DNA of 64,000 nt, taken from assembly GCF_052324685.1 (NCBI RefSeq), contig NC_135214.1, positions 25,599,124 to 25,663,123 of the forward strand. Direction: 5' to 3'. Each line of letters starts with the position of its first letter. Position 1 is the first letter of the stretch. This document shows, one piece after another, positions 61,031-64,000 of the stretch. The stretch comes from Brachyhypopomus gauderio. Its lineage: Eukaryota > Chordata > Actinopteri > Gymnotiformes > Hypopomidae. Both the position numbers and the translations under genes were made by a program. The notes under the pieces were generated by a model that saw nothing but the letters and a program-made list of their open reading frames with translations, made no database searches and was not told where the DNA came from.

Positions 61031-61273
61031 GAGTGTGTGAGAAACTCCCTGAGCTCTTTCAAATCTCACGCTCTTAGCAACATGGGTCAGGTGTCCAGGA
61101 AGTGCTGACTGAGGCACAGAGTCAGGTAGAGATGAGTACATGCCGGGGGTGTGGGGGTGTGGGGGGGATCCCCATGTCTGAGGCATTGCAGTTTGGCTAT
61201 TTCTCCCCTGACCAACCCCCTCAGAGTTCCAGTTTCTTCATCATTTTACATTTGAAGCATTTGGTATATATTC

Positions 61274-61318
<45 letters not shown>

Positions 61319-61835
61319 TGATTCCCTGGTTAACAAACCAACTTAACTGCCAGGTGAAGCACAGGAGTGATATTTTAAATCATTCAATAAAGTCATGATG
61401 ATCACGTGATCTGGGCAGTGTAGAAGGTCAGACAGACTCAGAACGGTGCAGAATGTTCATGCTGGAATGTTGAGAATGTTCAGAACACTGTGGCAGTAAT
61501 GTGTCAGACCTGAACTGACCCTTAATTGACCCACGTTGAGAGGAGGATGCAGACAGAGCAGCATGGAGACTCTACTGTCACTGAAGCAGCACACAGACAT
61601 GTCTGTCTGCCCTCAGCCTGCACAATGCAGCCCTGTGTGTGGTTATATTCTCTGCTCCGTTCACCCTTTCATTTTTATCTCAGACCTGTCCTACACTTAC
61701 AAACTGATAAGAAAGCATTTGTCACTGACTCATTTATGTGACACCCCATTACACAATACAACTCCAACGTACTACCTCATCAGGCAAGAATCTTTTTATC
61801 TGGCTAATCTGGGTCACTGCACCCCCTGTCTGCAG
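61031..61835. other. non-coding DNA with (GT)n
   Basis: (GT)n at about 61276-61315. It may contain an intron of the candidate gene that follows. Confidence 0.5.
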
Positions 61836-62081
61836 GCGCTGGTACTGCAGGCGGCAGCTGCAGCCTGTTAGCAGGCCTTTCCAAGCTGATTGCGATCAGC
61901 CCGATGTGACAGAGGTTGAGCGGCACGTTCCTGTGAGTGTAAACGCTGCTGAAGCTTCACAATCTGAGCACCACATCTGCAGTGTTATCAGTCCTAACAG
62001 GACACAGAGTCCAGACCGTCATGCCCGTCAGGACAAGTGGCAACACGCACATAGTGAGGTAAGGCCTGCTGGAGCTGTGTG

Positions 62082-62116
<35 letters not shown>

Positions 62117-62392
62117 TTGTGTGTGTGCACGTGTGTGTGTGTGTATGCACAGCAACCTTGATTTCAGCCTTCAGCTCTCATACAGAACACTGCAACCTCT
62201 AGCATGCCACTGGAGAGAACTCTGCAATGTAATTTAAGGGATGTAATGTCTGCCTCACTTTCAATGTACGTTTCTGTCAGTGAAACTGTGAGCATCAGCC
62301 CTGGACACACACATGAACTAACACATCCCTCAGAGCAGATTGACGATGAAGAAGAAGATGATGATGAAAATGAGGCCAGCCCTGCAAAGTGA
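61836..62392 (+). CDS. candidate last two exons of an unrecognised gene
   Basis: Exon A is about 61836-62058 (acceptor ctgtctgcag, strong donor gag|gtaagg). Exon B is 62186-62392 (acceptor ctctcatacag, stop TGA). The joined frame is open at phase 0 across the junction, reading ...DKWQHAHSE then NTATSSMPLERTLQ. It ends in a serine-rich segment and an acidic tail, IDDEEEDDDENEASPAK. The intron is (GT)-rich. I recognise no family or domain, and exon A could start at another AG. The plausible splice sites, joint open frame and unusual acidic end argue for a real C-terminus; chance is still possible. Confidence 0.4.
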
Positions 62393-63678
62393 AGCGTGTG
62401 TCAGTGTGTCAACTCACTGTCAACTGCCAACAGACACACAAACACCACCCAACACACACACAACCCCCCCTTACACACACATGCACTCACGACCCCCACA
62501 CACACATGCATACACACAAACACACACACCCAAAGGAGTTCTCAGCAGGTACAAAATGAATTCTGGTAGAGGTGTGAATGTGTATACGTTTGTGAGTTTA
62601 TGTGTGTACAGTATGTGTGTGTGTGTACATGTGTGTGTAGACATACGTACCTTTGTGTGTGTGTAGGTGTATGTGTGTACTGTGTGTGAGAGAGAGAGAA
62701 GCCTCCACATGAGTGGGGTTATTAATACTTCTTTCTCTTGTTCGTCCATTGAAATAAGTGACTCGACATCGTTCCTTTTCTGCAGACAGAACAGTTTCGA
62801 GTCGACGGCCTTTGAAGTGACTGGAAAAGAAAAGAGATCTTAAGATCGGCTGCAGTCTCTTTGATCCACCTTCTGTAGATCTGCTCTTTGTGAGGAGATG
62901 AGAGAGCCATTCTGACTCCTGCCCGGATGGCATCCGTGTCAATAGCAGAAAGCGCTGGCTTTGTTTCAGACTCTATTCAGGAGTGAGAGGGCTTGCTCAC
63001 CATCCCGGGGGCAGGACGCCCGCCACCCGCCTCTGACTGCAGACTGAGTCACATGACTGCAGCGAGACTTGATTTCCAAAGACAAGAGGCCAGCGTATGA
63101 TGTGAAGTACCCTGCTATGTGCGCACCTTGGGACCGGGGCCAGTCGGAGGCCTTTTTACGGCCGATCACGGAGATCATTCACAGCGGCGTGCTGCTCTGG
63201 TGCAGCTCAGGTTTCACCAAGACTCTCGTCCAACGCTCCAGGGAGAGACAGGCACGAAATGCCATTTGGCTTTACACACACATTAATGTCAACAACATCA
63301 AAATGTTCTGCCATCTGTTCAGCTGTTGTCTGTAATCTCAGCTTCCTCGTACAGAGGCGCGACTTGAGTCAACAGCATCAGCTCAGATCCAGACACACGA
63401 GATCAAACACATGAGATCTTCTGCACGGTCATGTACCTGAGATCCTGTGTCTGGGGCTAGAACACAGAAACACTTTGACCTCTGGGGTTTGTGGTTTCTG
63501 TTGATTATTCTAAAGAGCAGTTAAAGGTGTATTTTTAAACAGGTCCTGGAGCCCGGAGCAGGCCTGTATTTTATGTTTGGTTTGTGCATTACATTTAAAG
63601 CACTCTGATTTATGTCAGGGAAAAGTGCTATATGAATGAACTTTACTTATTTAATTACTAGATGTATTAAATACATAA

Positions 63679-63763
<85 letters not shown>

Positions 63764-64000
63764 GTCAAGAATCGGATGAACAGACAGGCAATTGTTAAAC
63801 TAATGGCCAACATGCCATTAACACTGTCCTGTGCTCTGTCTCTGAGCAGACAGACAGACAGATATCTGTGTTCTCCCCTGAACACACAGCGTCACATCAA
63901 CAACCTCAGGTGTCTCAGACAGCTGGTTCTGATGCTGAACACTGCACGCTGTATAACACGCCCCATCCGTCCTGCTGGCCCCGCCCACACGCTGTATAAC
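62393..64000. other. possible 3' UTR, then repeats
   Basis: CA-rich DNA at 62430-62530, then GC-balanced unique sequence at 62730-63350 that could be 3' UTR or conserved non-coding DNA. A long (GT)n follows at 63680-63760. No further gene is seen before the window end. Confidence 0.45.

Overview
This window is genomic DNA of a ray-finned fish, probably a teleost. Genes are split by short GT-AG introns, intergenic DNA is full of (CA)n/(GT)n tracts and minisatellites, and there are fish-type hAT, Tc1 and Ty3/gypsy elements. The order GHR - SELENOP - ZNF131 - NIM1K matches the gene neighbourhood on human chromosome 5p13-p12. I cannot name the species.

Layout. 1-0.84 kb: 3' end of a growth hormone receptor gene (ghr, +), cut by the window edge. 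6.1-14.2 kb: a young Ty3/gypsy LTR retrotransposon (-). It has two 1,389-bp LTRs that differ at one position by my reading, a tRNA-Ser primer site, an open pol and a gag with one in-frame stop. 16.0-18.3 kb: selenoprotein P (selenop, -). Its coding sequence contains 14-16 TGA selenocysteine codons, so a plain ORF scan breaks it into pieces; two SECIS candidates lie downstream. 18.8-21.8 kb: a 53-bp-type minisatellite riddled with hAT-type insertions, one nested inside another. 24.7-27.3 kb: znf131 (+), a BTB/C2H2 zinc-finger regulator. 28.2-29.3 kb: a decayed Tc1-like element. 35.6-38.0 kb: nim1k (+), an AMPK-related kinase. 38.8-39.65 kb: another hAT-type element. 40.5-44.9 kb: creb3l3-like (+), an ER-anchored bZIP factor. 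48.0-48.8 kb: gadd45g-like (+), a stress-response gene. 49.5-64 kb: mostly simple and tandem repeats, including telomere-like repeats at 53.1-53.5 kb, plus an unrecognised candidate two-exon gene end at 61.8-62.4 kb.

The exon chains of selenop, znf131, nim1k, creb3l3 and gadd45g were joined by hand. All splice phases agree, giving predicted proteins of about 392, 567, 438, 463 and 159 residues. These genes are not an operon. They share themes of growth-hormone signalling (ghr), selenium transport (selenop), liver/ER stress transcription (creb3l3) and stress growth arrest (gadd45g), but no functional coupling can be read from the DNA.

I saw no rRNA, tRNA or CRISPR feature. The most notable items are the hidden multi-UGA selenop, the very recent retrotransposon, a duplicated in-frame splice donor in znf131, and repeated hAT insertion into equivalent sites of one minisatellite.
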